DNA of 41,941 bases from Xenococcaceae cyanobacterium MO_167.B27 (GCA_030065935.1 JASJCP010000049.1:1-41941); one strand, 5' to 3'. Counted from the stretch's first letter, positions 1-9,630 are shown. Notes: generated from the letters alone by a model not told the origin. A program made the numbers and translations.

Positions 1-201
1 AACTGATGAAGGCTGGTATTTTAATTTTTTGCTCCTTCCTTACCAGAAAAATGAGTAAGTTTTAAAAACTTATCGGGGCTTATTTTTAAGCAAATTATGT
101 TTTATTTCCCCATTTCCCCACTCCCCTATCTCCCTATCATCCAAAATCTTTAACAAGATACCATTTTGAAACAGCCCTACCCCCGTCTCCCAGTCCCTCC
201 T

Positions 202-2067
202 TTACTCTTGAGAAGCTGGTGGAATTCCCTCAATCGCGATTAAGGCTTCGATTACTGAGCGTACCACAGGAGCAGCAACAGTAGAACCAAAAGTATATTG
301 TCCTTGGGGTTCATCTACAACGGCTAGGATAACGTAACGGGGTTGTTCAACGGGGAAAATTCCGACAAAGCTCGTAATTTCCTTATCATATCGTCCCGTA
401 GCAGGATTAATTTTTTGCGCAGTCCCAGTTTTACCAGCAATACGATAGTTAGCAATTTTAGAATTGTAGCCACTACCATCTTCAACCACTTGTTCCATCA
501 TGGCTAAAACTTCTTGAGTTGTTTTGGTAGAAAATACCTGTTTTTTCTCAAAAGTCTTGCTGTAATGAGAGTTTCCCTCAAAATCTGATAAACCTTGAAC
601 CAGATGGGGTGTAACTAAATAACCGCCATTTGCGATCGCAGCCTGTAATTGAACTAGTTTTAAAGGAGTCAGAGAAAGTCCTTGACCAAAAGCTGTAGTA
701 GCAACTTCAATTTCTTTGGTGATAAATTCAATTTTATCCTTTAGGTGTCCTGGGGTATAACCATTAATTTCAATGTGTACAGGTTCTTCTATTCCTAAAT
801 TTTGCAGTCTTTCATAATAGTCTTCTGGCTCTAGAAGATTCATAATCTTAATCATTCCCACATTACTAGAGTATTGTAGAATTTGTGTAATATTAATGTC
901 TCCTTTCGCCCCTTTCTTTCTATAGTCGTGATTTCTAACTATTCTGTCTCCAATTTCAATTTTCCCTGTATCATCAAAAGTATCTTCGGGGCTGATTACT
1001 CCAGCATCTAGGGCGATCGCAATATTGATGGGTTTAAATGTCGAACCTGGTTCATAAAGATCGGTAATCGCCCAATTTCTGAAGATACTAAAATCTCCTG
1101 CATAATCAGAATACCTATTAGGATTGTAGGTAGGATCGCACACCAAAGCACGAATTGAACCATCTCTAACATCCATCACAATTACTGTACCTCTTTTAGC
1201 ATCATACTTATCCATAGAGGTTTTGAGAGCAGCACGAACAGCTTGTTGTAAACGCAAATCAACAGTTAATTGCAACTGTAGAGAATCAAATTGAAATAGT
1301 TTTGTGGAAGGATTTAAGTCTCCAAGGTGAAAAATTTTTTGTTCTTGACCGTTAGTATGAATAAAACTGCGCTTGACCTTAACACTAGATTGTTTGCGAT
1401 TTAACAGATGGTCTTGAGTATATTCAATTCCAGCTTGAGGACTACGATTGGAATCTTTGTTAATATAACCAACTATTTCTGCCACCATATATTCATGGGG
1501 ATATAGACGAGAATAATGGGGTCTGAGGTCTAAACCGTCAATTCTGAGTCGAGCAATTTTATCTCTGGCTGATTCTGGTAAATTATTAGCTAGACGAATA
1601 CCTGTCTTTCTTTTCCTAAACAGTTCCAAAAATTCTTCTGGAGTTTTAGTCCGTAAAATGTCTGCTAAGTCCTTAGCTATCTCTTCTGGGGGAACAGGTT
1701 TAGAATTTCTCCTAAATAATTTAGGATGAACGTACAGTTCATAGGTGATGCGGTCTGTAGCTAAAACATTTTGGTTACGATCTACAATTTGACGACGAGG
1801 AGTATAAAATTTAATCCGATCTGTCTGTTGTCCTCTCGCTATCTCTCTTAAACTTCTTCCCCTTGGTGCTTGTTCATAAACAATAATGGGGTTGATAATT
1901 TGTAAATAGTATAGTCTGCTGGCTAATCCCACAGCACCTAAAACTAATACTCCCCAGACTATAAATAGTCTCAGGGATATTTTTAGTTTGTGATGTTGCT
2001 GTTTGAGAGAGTCGCTTTTTCGTGCAGATTGGGGTCTAAGACGAGTTACTGATTGATTTTTAGCCAT
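202..2067 (-). CDS. ftsI: Penicillin-binding protein 2 / FtsI septal peptidoglycan transpeptidase
   Basis: This 621-residue class B penicillin-binding protein cross-links septal peptidoglycan on the periplasmic side during division. The sequence shows a basic cytoplasmic N-terminus, one membrane segment at about residues 33-56, a PBP dimerisation domain at roughly 85-250, and a transpeptidase domain with all three active-site motifs: STFK (catalytic Ser342, Lys345), SSN at 400-402 and KTG at 546-548. The length matches the family. The FtsL-like gene lies 210 bp upstream on the same strand, the usual pairing of a division transpeptidase with a small bitopic partner. Motif set and architecture make the family certain; the septal (FtsI) rather than elongation (MrdA) role is inferred from the neighbour and the domain size. 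Confidence 0.93.
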   Translation of the reverse strand: MAKNQSVTRLRPQSARKSDSLKQQHHKLKISLRLFIVWGVLVLGAVGLASRLYYLQIINPIIVYEQAPRGRSLREIARGQQTDRIKFYTPRRQIVDRNQNVLATDRITYELYVHPKLFRRNSKPVPPEEIAKDLADILRTKTPEEFLELFRKRKTGIRLANNLPESARDKIARLRIDGLDLRPHYSRLYPHEYMVAEIVGYINKDSNRSPQAGIEYTQDHLLNRKQSSVKVKRSFIHTNGQEQKIFHLGDLNPSTKLFQFDSLQLQLTVDLRLQQAVRAALKTSMDKYDAKRGTVIVMDVRDGSIRALVCDPTYNPNRYSDYAGDFSIFRNWAITDLYEPGSTFKPINIAIALDAGVISPEDTFDDTGKIEIGDRIVRNHDYRKKGAKGDINITQILQYSSNVGMIKIMNLLEPEDYYERLQNLGIEEPVHIEINGYTPGHLKDKIEFITKEIEVATTAFGQGLSLTPLKLVQLQAAIANGGYLVTPHLVQGLSDFEGNSHYSKTFEKKQVFSTKTTQEVLAMMEQVVEDGSGYNSKIANYRIAGKTGTAQKINPATGRYDKEITSFVGIFPVEQPRYVILAVVDEPQGQYTFGSTVAAPVVRSVIEALIAIEGIPPASQE

Positions 2068-2277
2068 ATTTGCTAATAAGTACCAAGCGCAAAATTATTT
2101 GTGCATTCTGGCATTCACTATTCCCGTTTCCCAAGGATGAAAGATTCACCTATAAAGCATGAGGAAAGATAAATACCACATGAGCCACATGAGCCTATTA
2201 TCTATCTCAACTATCGCTCTTAATTTTCCACAATTACTTATTGATCGCGATTTTGGCTCTAACAAAGATAGTTAATC

Positions 2278-2841
2278 TCAATAACTTAAAGGAATTGACT
2301 TAAAAGTAGAATCATCATCTTGATCTTCTCTAGAAGATTGAGGATTTACCTTAGTTGCTTCTAGGAAAATAACATCATCAGGTTGTAAATAAGATAGTTG
2401 ATGTTGACCATTTTCAGCTTCTTGCTGTGCTTGCTTGACTATATCATTCTTTAGGGTTTCGTTAGCTGCAACTAACTCTCTTTCTTGACGTTGTAGAGAG
2501 CGTAACTTTTCATATTCTTGACTCCATAGCCTAGGTATGGGAACAGTAGAGATATATACCACAGCACTAGTTGCCATGAAAAGAGAACCAATCCCAAACG
2601 CAACTCTTTGTAATCTAAATAGTGGTTTTAATTTAACAGAACTTGGCTTTTCTTTAACAAAGTTATAGTTACTAGAGACTTTTCCTGCAATTTTAGCCTC
2701 AGATTGAGGTTTATCTATTGGGGATAGTCCAGTATGAGATAGGGTTCTGATAGCAGAAATTTGACCGCTTGATAAGGTAGAGCGTTTTCTACTTACAGGA
2801 GGTGACTTAACAGGAAAGTTGGGTTGAGGAGCAGCAGACAT
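2278..2841 (-). CDS. FtsL-like bitopic membrane protein upstream of ftsI
   Basis: This 187-residue protein has a low-complexity, basic, proline- and serine-rich cytoplasmic N-terminus (1-75), one membrane segment at about 80-98, and a periplasmic segment at 108-145 that is rich in Glu, Gln, Arg and Leu and looks like a short coiled coil. The tail is acidic. This topology, and its place directly upstream of the septal transpeptidase, is that of FtsL/DivIC-type division proteins, which bring the transpeptidase to the divisome through a coiled coil. I do not recognise a diagnostic sequence motif, since FtsL proteins diverge strongly, so the assignment rests on topology and context. Cyanobacterial genomes commonly carry a conserved hypothetical protein in this place. 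Confidence 0.7.
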   Translation of the reverse strand: MSAAPQPNFPVKSPPVSRKRSTLSSGQISAIRTLSHTGLSPIDKPQSEAKIAGKVSSNYNFVKEKPSSVKLKPLFRLQRVAFGIGSLFMATSAVVYISTVPIPRLWSQEYEKLRSLQRQERELVAANETLKNDIVKQAQQEAENGQHQLSYLQPDDVIFLEATKVNPQSSREDQDDDSTFKSIPLSY

Positions 2842-3245
2842 AACAAGTAAAGTTCCCTATTCTTAACAACAGTGTTTTGGCGCATTATAGCCTCTAAGTT
2901 TTCAAAAAGCGAGCAACTGCTCTAAGCTTTACTGAGAAAGTCTTTTTCTGTCAATCAAAGTAATTTTTAACACAAATATTGGCACTTTAAGCAATTAATG
3001 TATATATTTATATTAAACGTATTAATTGCTAATTTAAACACGTCTGTACTCTCTTAAATATTGAAATATCAAATATATCGAAACTAATTCTGTCCTGTAT
3101 CTAGAAGATATGGGATTTTCATTTTTTTGCATAAGTAGGTGGGCAGTGCATCCGGGTACTTATTGCCTAAAATGTTAATCCACGGCAAAAAGCACTACAA
3201 TTTTGGATAAAATCTGAGTCGAAAACAATCAAGATATTCTAATCC
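2842..3245. promoter_or_regulatory. Divergent intergenic region with a 9-bp inverted repeat
   Basis: This 404-bp AT-rich gap separates the minus-strand division genes from the plus-strand small Cys-rich gene, so it must hold promoters in both directions. It contains a perfect inverted repeat, GCAATTAAT at 2991-2999 and ATTAATTGC at 3021-3029. I see no coding potential and no RNA gene. A regulatory role for the inverted repeat is only a guess. Confidence 0.4.
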
Positions 3246-3449
3246 ATGACTAATAACGAGATAAATTGTGCTGTTGACTGCGTTGATGGTTGTCGTTTAG
3301 GTGATCGCTGTCCTAATAAAGAATATGTCGAGGAAGCATCCCAATTCATCAGTGAAACTTCTCTGGATAAAATGCTAGAAATTGCCGAAATTGCCAGAAT
3401 GAAGAAACTTACAGAGCCTCCTAAATGGGTAATTCCCGACGATATTTAA
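3246..3449 (+). CDS. Small Cys-rich conserved cyanobacterial protein
   Basis: This 67-residue protein has four cysteines close together near the N-terminus (C8, C12, C16, C22; spacing CX3CX3CX5C), followed by an acidic, mostly helical segment and a short tail ending in PPKWVIPDDI. The Cys spacing could bind a metal or an Fe-S cluster, but this is inference. It resembles small conserved hypothetical proteins seen only in cyanobacteria, and I know no assigned function. It stands alone, about 160 bp before glgA on the same strand. The ATG start leaves no room for an alternative, and the codon use resembles its neighbours, so I take it as real. Confidence 0.72.
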   Translation: MTNNEINCAVDCVDGCRLGDRCPNKEYVEEASQFISETSLDKMLEIAEIARMKKLTEPPKWVIPDDI

Positions 3450-3606
3450 GTTATAAAAGTTAGTTGGTTGCTAGTTAGTGCTTGCTACTTGTTACTTGTT
3501 GACTGCTTGACTTCTAAATTTTGACTTTTCAACCCTATACCCGTAACCCATTCCCCTACTATAATCACTCTCAGTGCAGAAATAGAGAGGAAGCCAAAAA
3601 ACCAAA

Positions 3607-5031
3607 ATGCGAATTTTATTTGTATCAGCAGAAGCAGCACCAATAGCGAAAGCTGGAGGAATGGGAGATGTGGTGGGTGCTTTACCCAAAGTACTACGCC
3701 AGTTAGGTCATGATGTACGTATTTTCATGCCTTACTATGGCTTCCTCAATGAAAAATTAGATATTCCCGAGAAGCCCGTATGGTTGGGATATGCTATGTT
3801 TCAAGATTTTGCCGTCTATGAAACTTTCTTGCCAGGAACAGATGTTCCCCTTTACCTCTTTGGTCATCCTGCTTTCGATCCCAATCATATTTATGGAGGA
3901 GAAGATGAAGCTTGGCGGTTTACTTTCTTTTCCAATGGCGCAGCGGAATTTTGCTGGAATTACTGGAAACCTCAAATTGTTCACTGTCATGATTGGCATA
4001 CAGGGATGATACCTGTCTGGATGCACCAATCCCCTGATATTTCTAGCATTTTTACGATCCATAATTTAGCTTATCAAGGTCCTTGGCGTTGGTATTTAGA
4101 CAAGATAACTTGGTGTCCTTGGTATATGCAGGGACATAATACAATGGCTGCTGCGGTACAGTATGCTAATTTGGTAAGCACCGTATCTCCTACCTATGCA
4201 GAACAAATCAAAACCCCAGAATATGGAGAAAAGATTGAAGGGTTAATGTCTTTTATTAGTGGGAAGTTGAGGGGTATTGTTAATGGTATTGATACTGATA
4301 CCTATAATCCTGCTACTGACCGCTATATTGAGCAGAAATTTACTACAGAAACTTTAGATAAGAGAAAAGTTAATAAAAGTACCCTACAACAGGAGCTTGG
4401 ACTAAAAGTTGATAAGAATGCTCTTTTGATGGGAGTAGTATCCCGTTTAGTAGAACAAAAAGGCATCGATCTGATTTTACAGATATTAGACCGCTTTATG
4501 TCCTATACCAATGCTCAGTTAGTAGTTTTAGGTACAGGCGATCGCAATTATGAAACTCAACTATGGGAAACTGCTTCTCGCTTCCGAGGTCGGATGTCAG
4601 TTCAGCTATTATATAGTGACCCTATAGCCAGACGGATTTATAGTGGTTGTGATGTCTTTTTGATGCCTTCTAAGTTTGAACCTTGTGGCATCGCTCAGAT
4701 GATGGCAATGCGCTATGGTTGCGTACCTATTGTGAGAAATACTGGGGGTTTAGTAGATACAGTTTCTCACCATAATCCTATTGATAATACTGGTACTGGT
4801 TACTGTTTTGACCGCTACGAACCTTTAGACCTCTATACCTCTATGGTAAGAGCTTGGGAAGGTTTCCACTATAAGGATAAATGGCAAGAATTACAAGCTA
4901 GAGGGATGAGTCAAGACTTTAGTTGGCTGAAATCTGCTTTGGAATACATCAAAATGTATAAAGAGGTGATTGGAGAATCCACCGAGTTAACCTCTGAAGA
5001 AAAAGAAAAAGTAGCAGCCTTAACTAATTGA
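3607..5031 (+). CDS. glgA: Glycogen synthase (ADP-glucose type, GT5)
   Basis: GlgA transfers glucose from ADP-glucose to the growing alpha-1,4-glucan in cytoplasmic glycogen synthesis. The 474-residue protein has the GT5 N-terminal substrate loop ([10 protein letters not shown], from K15) and the C-terminal GT-B signature: the [14 protein letters not shown] segment with the catalytic Glu, followed by RNTGGL. Length and start ([12 protein letters not shown]) are typical for the family and for the cyanobacterial GlgA1 type. The next gene begins four bases after its stop codon, so the two are almost certainly co-transcribed. Nothing is missing or truncated. Cyanobacteria often have a second glgA elsewhere in the genome, which cannot be judged here. 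Confidence 0.96.
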   Translation: MRILFVSAEAAPIAKAGGMGDVVGALPKVLRQLGHDVRIFMPYYGFLNEKLDIPEKPVWLGYAMFQDFAVYETFLPGTDVPLYLFGHPAFDPNHIYGGEDEAWRFTFFSNGAAEFCWNYWKPQIVHCHDWHTGMIPVWMHQSPDISSIFTIHNLAYQGPWRWYLDKITWCPWYMQGHNTMAAAVQYANLVSTVSPTYAEQIKTPEYGEKIEGLMSFISGKLRGIVNGIDTDTYNPATDRYIEQKFTTETLDKRKVNKSTLQQELGLKVDKNALLMGVVSRLVEQKGIDLILQILDRFMSYTNAQLVVLGTGDRNYETQLWETASRFRGRMSVQLLYSDPIARRIYSGCDVFLMPSKFEPCGIAQMMAMRYGCVPIVRNTGGLVDTVSHHNPIDNTGTGYCFDRYEPLDLYTSMVRAWEGFHYKDKWQELQARGMSQDFSWLKSALEYIKMYKEVIGESTELTSEEKEKVAALTN

Positions 5032-5035
5032 ATTT

Positions 5036-6415
5036 ATGAAGAACTCTACAATAGAACAATTACAAGCAGCGATCGCATCTAATAAGGATGCAGTGGATTA
5101 TCTTGAAATTCGCGTTGAACAAAGTGAATCTACAGGTTTGGCTTTTCGAGGACCTCAGTTAGATGCGGTCGATCGAGGCTTTGCTTTATCAGGTGGAATC
5201 CGTGCTTGCGATCGCGGTGGTTGGAGTTTTGTCACCTTTAATGGTTTAGCAGAGCTACAAGAGCGAGTCACAGAAGCTATCTCCCAAGCCAAACTAGTAG
5301 GGAAAGAAACCACCCAATTAGCCAACATTGAACCCATAGAAGACACTGTAAGAGTGGAGATAGCAAAAGACCCACGGGAAGTATCCCTCGCTGAAAAACG
5401 GGAATTATTAGAGGCTTACAACAAGTTGCTTCTTGAGTATGACCCCCGTATTCAAACTACCATGACTAGTATCAGCGATCGCTTTGCAACTAACTACTTT
5501 GTTAACTCCATTGGTAGCTGTATCATCCAAGAAAGAATGGATATCTCTGGTCGGTTTGGGGTAGTCGCCAGAGGAGAAGGAGGGATAGTCCGTCAAGGGT
5601 TTGAGTCAGTTCATTCCCGTACTGATTTTAATGCTTTAGTAGGGATTGAAGAGCGAGTATTAGGCGCAGCAAAAAGAGCCGTTAATCAACTCGAAGCACA
5701 ATCTGTTAAGGGTGGTCAATATACAGTGATACTCGATCCTTATCTGGCTGGAGTATTTATTCACGAAGCCTTTGGACATCTTTCTGAAGCTGACTTTGTG
5801 TATGAAAATCCCCGAATGCAAGAATTACTCACACTGGGTAAACCAATAGGAATTAAGCAACTCAATGTTATTGATGATGCTACCTTACCAAACCTGCCTG
5901 GCTCAATGAAATATGATGACGAAGGAGTATTAGGACAACGCAAGTATCTCATCAAAGACGGGGTACTAACTCAACGTCTCCATTCCAGGGAAACCGCAGG
6001 AAAAATGCAGGAAAAACCCACAGGAAACGCTAGAGCTATCCGTGCTAACTATCCTCCCATTGTACGTATGACCAATACTGCTATTGAACCTGGTGATAAA
6101 TCTTTTGAACAGATGTTAGAAGGTATCGAAGAAGGTGTTTATGCTGTCAGAATGCTAGGAGGACAAACCAACGGCGAGATGTTCACTTTTGCAGCAGCAG
6201 AAGGTTATATGATCCGTGATGGTAAAATTGCTGAACCTGTCAGTGATGTTACTCTTTCTGGTAACGTCTTCCAAACCCTCCAAGATATTGAGGCGATCGG
6301 TAATGATACTCTATATACTAATGGTGGTTGTGGTAAAGGCGGACAAATGCCACTCCCCGTAAGCGTCGGAGGACCCCACCTGCGAATTAAAAATGTTGTA
6401 GTTGGCGGTAGATAA
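5036..6415 (+). CDS. tldD: TldD/PmbA-family metalloprotease
   Basis: This 459-residue protein belongs to the TldD/PmbA family, which in other bacteria acts as a heterodimeric zinc protease on unfolded peptides, bacteriocin precursors or antitoxins. The zinc motif HEAFGH lies at residues 243-248 and is followed by the usual SEAD. The conserved C-terminal segments are also present (GGQTNGEMFTFAAAEGY; SGNVFQTLQDIEAIGND). Having HEXXXH marks it as the catalytic TldD-type subunit. The PmbA/TldE partner is not next to it. It starts four bases after glgA, so the two genes are translationally close, although no functional link between them is known. The substrate in cyanobacteria is unknown. Confidence 0.92.
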   Translation: MKNSTIEQLQAAIASNKDAVDYLEIRVEQSESTGLAFRGPQLDAVDRGFALSGGIRACDRGGWSFVTFNGLAELQERVTEAISQAKLVGKETTQLANIEPIEDTVRVEIAKDPREVSLAEKRELLEAYNKLLLEYDPRIQTTMTSISDRFATNYFVNSIGSCIIQERMDISGRFGVVARGEGGIVRQGFESVHSRTDFNALVGIEERVLGAAKRAVNQLEAQSVKGGQYTVILDPYLAGVFIHEAFGHLSEADFVYENPRMQELLTLGKPIGIKQLNVIDDATLPNLPGSMKYDDEGVLGQRKYLIKDGVLTQRLHSRETAGKMQEKPTGNARAIRANYPPIVRMTNTAIEPGDKSFEQMLEGIEEGVYAVRMLGGQTNGEMFTFAAAEGYMIRDGKIAEPVSDVTLSGNVFQTLQDIEAIGNDTLYTNGGCGKGGQMPLPVSVGGPHLRIKNVVVGGR

Positions 6416-6425
6416 TACTTTTGGG

Positions 6426-6468
6426 AACAAGCGATCGCTATTGGCTGAGAAGATGGCGATCGCTTGTT
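6426..6468 (+). terminator. Hairpin downstream of the TldD gene
   Basis: A perfect 13-bp inverted repeat, AACAAGCGATCGC at 6426-6438 and GCGATCGCTTGTT at 6456-6468, with a 17-nt loop, begins 11 bp after the tldD stop. Both arms include a HIP1 octamer. No clear T-tract follows, so it may stabilise a 3' end rather than act as a classic terminator. Confidence 0.5.
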
Positions 6469-6625
6469 ACGATTTTAAGCTTCTTCTGATATCTTGCACT
6501 AGGAGACAAATAGGGAATCAAAGGTGTTAGGTGTTAGATTTTAGGTGTTAGGTTATGGATTTCTAAATTAAGTACAATTACAAAATTATCAGATGCGCTC
6601 TCTATCTTATATAAATTTTTTTTAA

Positions 6626-7270
6626 ATGCTACAAATCGAAAACAGATTAACAATCAAGCAGAATCTATTACAAGAGATTGACACACTCAAGAAAAACCTT
6701 AACACTCTTACTGATTTCCCTATTACCGATTTAGAAATTCCAGAGCAAAAAGTTCAGCATCTAGCCACATTAACAGTTGCTTTGGAGAAGTTAAACCCTT
6801 TTCCTCGCCCTATTTTATATAGTGCTAATTTACTTGATGGTTCTTGGTTATTACAATATTCCACAGCCAGAGAAATTCGTTCCCTGAAACGTTTACCTTT
6901 AGGCTTACAAGTAGGAGGAATATATCAAATTATTGATGTTAATGGTGCTTCTTTTGAAAATAAAGCATGGGTGCAACATAGTTCAGGTTTATTGTCAGGT
7001 TATGTGAGAGTAACAGCCACTTTTGAGCCAGCTTTACAGGGAAATGATCAACTCCCCTCACAACGAATTAATGTTGATTTTAAACAACGGTTTCTCGGAA
7101 TTAATCAAATTTTAGGTCTGAAAACTAAATTCCTCGACCCTGTTAAAGTTGTAGAAGCTAGAAATCCTCAAGGTCGAATTCCTAGTTTAGATGTGACTTA
7201 TATCGATCAAACTATGAGAATTGGTCGGGGTGGTGATGGTAGCTTGTTTATTTTAACTAAATCTGTATAG
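6626..7270 (+). CDS. PAP/fibrillin family protein (plastoglobulin-like)
   Basis: This 214-residue protein matches the PAP/fibrillin (plastid lipid-associated protein) family. Visible family signals are the LDGSWLLQYSTAREI segment at about 70-84, the beta-rich central barrel (VGGIYQIIDVNGASFENKAW) and the C-terminal end of the type YIDQTMRIGRGGDGSLFIL. Fibrillins are lipocalin-like proteins associated with thylakoid membranes and lipid droplets, and are linked to photoprotection and to prenyl-lipid storage. The N-terminal 40 residues are helical and charged. It appears monocistronic: a hairpin separates it from tldD, and non-coding sequence follows it. The precise ligand and role in cyanobacteria are not established. 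Confidence 0.85.
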   Translation: MLQIENRLTIKQNLLQEIDTLKKNLNTLTDFPITDLEIPEQKVQHLATLTVALEKLNPFPRPILYSANLLDGSWLLQYSTAREIRSLKRLPLGLQVGGIYQIIDVNGASFENKAWVQHSSGLLSGYVRVTATFEPALQGNDQLPSQRINVDFKQRFLGINQILGLKTKFLDPVKVVEARNPQGRIPSLDVTYIDQTMRIGRGGDGSLFILTKSV

Positions 7271-7862
7271 CGATCGCCAGTGGATGATAACAAGCACGTT
7301 TGGTCTTATTGGGCGCGTATCTCAAAGCTAGTTAAGGGTTGCCGTCGGCATAGCTTCTTTGAGATGAGAGTCAGGGTTGAGGTCAAGCCTAGTAACCAGA
7401 GTTCTCTTGGGAAAAGGAAGTTACTAGGCAAGCTATATTGTACTTCTAAAATCCCTAGTGATACAAGTGCGCTTGGTATCACTTCTAAGTAAGTTTACCC
7501 AAGTTTACCTAGATTTTTTGTTGCGCATCCCTAAGAGTTTTATTCATGTGGATAATCTAGACCATCTGGCACATTTGCGTCAACAATTATATCCAATCAC
7601 GCCAAGATATTACTGATAACGTCAACCACCTGGGTTGGGAATGGGCTAAACACTTTTTAGCTCAATGGTACGCAACAAACTGTAGAATTTTGGTTTAATC
7701 CAGTCAACCACTTTATTTCCATAACCTATTTTTGGCACACTTACCCTAATCTTGGTGAGTGTGCTTTGTAGTAAGTAATAAGGAATGAGGAATGAGGAAT
7801 AAGTAATAAGCAACTAACCACTAACCACTAACCACTAACCACTAACCACTAACAATCCACAA
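7271..7862. other. Non-coding stretch with three consecutive hairpins
   Basis: This 592-bp gap holds three inverted repeats in a row: CTCAAAG/CTTTGAG at 7321-7327 and 7359-7365, a perfect 10-bp pair GCCTAGTAAC/GTTACTAGGC at 7387-7396 and 7420-7429, and AGTGATAC/GTATCACT at 7457-7464 and 7476-7483. Further on (about 7560-7740) a few short frames read like protein pieces (for example LGWEWAKHFLAQWY) but have no start and several stops, so they may be remnants of a decayed gene. I recognise no RNA family and no complete gene. The region ends in the heptad repeat listed separately. Confidence 0.5.
7813..7853. repeat. Heptanucleotide tandem repeat (ACTAACC)5
   Basis: Five perfect copies of ACTAACC plus six bases of a sixth copy lie just before the 3' end of the aldo/keto reductase gene. 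This fits the short tandemly repeated repetitive (STRR) heptamers known from cyanobacterial genomes. Confidence 0.9.
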
Positions 7863-8999
7863 TTATTCCCACAACCGACGACGAGGAGAGCCATTAAGAC
7901 GGTGATGAGCATCTTGTAATAGTTTGGGAATGTCTAGTTTTTCGGGACAGCGAGGTAAGCAATCGCCACATTCAGTACAGTGATCGCCTTTGTTTCCTGG
8001 AAACCAATGTCCTGCATTTTCTAACATTCTATAGCGATATTGACCATAGTCTGTCATGTCATAGGCTACGGCTAAGTTACGCAAGCGCAATATTTCGGGA
8101 ATATTTATAGTTTCAGGACAAGGCAAACACTGATAACATTGGCTACAGCGATCGCTTTCTAAGCTACTAGTCAAATGGTTTTCTAGTCTAGTAAATATAG
8201 CTGTTTCTTCTGGGGTAAAGGTCTCATCCCAGTTTTTTTGTCTAATATTTTGGAGAAATTCCAACTCATCAGGATTAGCAGCACCCACGCTGAGAGTAGT
8301 AATAGCAGGATTATGCAGTAAAAAACGGTAAGTCAACTCTAGAGGGGAAATAGGCGCGCATAAATCCAAGATTTTTTGGGGAGGGCTGTAAAGTTTTCCC
8401 CCTTTATCCGCAGGAGAAATAATAAATATCCCCATATCTTTGGCTGCTGCAAGAGCGATCGCTGGTTGATTATGTTGCCTAAAATAGTAGTAGTGGAGGT
8501 TAACAAAATCAAATAAATCACTATTAATTGCTGCAATAATTAAATCTAGAGAGCCATGAGTCGAAAAACCTAAATGTCTGATTTTGCCTTGCTGTCTTGC
8601 TTTTTCTATAGCCGACATACAGCCAGATGAATCAGTAATCCAACTCAAATGTTGCCAAGTATTGACTCCATGAAGTGCTAAACAATCTAGATAGTCTATT
8701 TGTAATCTGGTTAAAGATTCATCGATCCAACTTTCCATTTGTTTAGGAGAGGGAGAAGGTGGCAACTTCGTTGTAATATAAAGCTGCTCTCTGGGGAAGG
8801 ATAAATTAGATTTGAGAGTTAATCCGAGATAGGTTTCACTTTGACCATAACCCCTAGCAGTTTCCAGATGGTTAATACCTAGGGCGATCGCTTTACTGAT
8901 GGTTTTTTGTGCTAATTGGGGAGAAGCCAAACAACGCATAGTCCCCAAAGAAAACACTGATAAATTAAGATTGGTTTGACCAAATCTTCTGTATTCCAT
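7863..8999 (-). CDS. Aldo/keto reductase with C-terminal Fe-S cluster motifs
   Basis: This 378-residue protein is an aldo/keto reductase TIM barrel with a ferredoxin-like tail. The barrel starts at residue 1, and the catalytic residues fit Tyr51 (in RGYGQSE), Lys78 and His110. The usual Asp of the tetrad is replaced by Glu46 (ETARGYG). The tail carries two cysteine motifs: C285-x2-C288-x2-C291-x2-C294-P and C341-x2-C344-x2-C347-x3-C351-P. The second is a classic 4Fe-4S ligand set; the first is a tighter variant. Such proteins are widespread in cyanobacteria as predicted oxidoreductases, with no settled substrate. It appears monocistronic. Confidence 0.88.
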   Translation of the reverse strand: MEYRRFGQTNLNLSVFSLGTMRCLASPQLAQKTISKAIALGINHLETARGYGQSETYLGLTLKSNLSFPREQLYITTKLPPSPSPKQMESWIDESLTRLQIDYLDCLALHGVNTWQHLSWITDSSGCMSAIEKARQQGKIRHLGFSTHGSLDLIIAAINSDLFDFVNLHYYYFRQHNQPAIALAAAKDMGIFIISPADKGGKLYSPPQKILDLCAPISPLELTYRFLLHNPAITTLSVGAANPDELEFLQNIRQKNWDETFTPEETAIFTRLENHLTSSLESDRCSQCYQCLPCPETINIPEILRLRNLAVAYDMTDYGQYRYRMLENAGHWFPGNKGDHCTECGDCLPRCPEKLDIPKLLQDAHHRLNGSPRRRLWE

Positions 9000-9132
9000 T
9001 AATTATAAACTTGTCCCTAATACGGGATTATATTGCTTTGGGAGATGAGAATAATCTAATTTCACAAAAAATTCTCTCAATCTCCGCCATCTCCCCATCA
9101 ACCTTCACCATCTCATGATGTTCCAAAGCTGA

Positions 9133-9630
9133 TCATACCTCCCTAAAGCGACTGCGTTTAATCAATTCACTGGGGCTAATACTGGAAACAAAGTCTCGAA
9201 AAGCCTGTCTTTCTGCTTCATCCGCATCTCGATCTACAGGAATAGAAGCTTCTGCTACTACTTCTTCTAGCACCCAAACTGGACTATCTGTCCGCAAGGC
9301 TATGGCGATCGCATCACTGGGACGACAATCAATTTCTTTCTTGACTCCCCCCTGATTTAAACAGAGCATGGCATAAAAAGTATTATCTCTTAGAGCGTGA
9401 ATAATTACCTTTTCTAAGTCCATATTCCAGACTTCCAAAATATTAGTAATTAAATCATGAGTCAGAGGACGGGGATGTTGTTGTCTTTCCAGTACACTAA
9501 TAATTGCCCTGGCTTGCTCTTGACCAATAAAAATTGGCAAAGCTCGACGTTCAGAACTATCTTTGAGTAAGATGATGGGACTACGGGTCGCAGCATCTAA
9601 AGCAATACCAGCAACTCTCATTTCAATCAT
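9133..9630 (-). CDS. Bifunctional nuclease (BFN, DUF151) domain protein
   Basis: This 165-residue protein is a BFN/DUF151 family member. It begins with the typical MIEMRVAGIALDAATRSPI and continues with the conserved IFIGQEQA segment and the DSRPSDAIAIALR-type motif (here CRPSDAIAIALRTDSPV). Plant homologues are reported as nucleases acting on both RNA and DNA. The bacterial role is not well defined. It is transcribed away from riboflavin synthase across a 318-bp gap. Length and start agree with the family. Confidence 0.9.
   Translation of the reverse strand: MIEMRVAGIALDAATRSPIILLKDSSERRALPIFIGQEQARAIISVLERQQHPRPLTHDLITNILEVWNMDLEKVIIHALRDNTFYAMLCLNQGGVKKEIDCRPSDAIAIALRTDSPVWVLEEVVAEASIPVDRDADEAERQAFRDFVSSISPSELIKRSRFREV

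Noticed and set aside
1-201. Possible gene end at the left edge
   Set aside because: Neither strand gives a frame that reads like protein; the stretch is pyrimidine-rich CCCCATTTCCCC-type intergenic sequence.
7280-7492. Open frame of 70 codons after the fibrillin gene
   Set aside because: It spans three hairpins, and its translation has no domain-like pattern; the sequence is better explained as non-coding palindromes.
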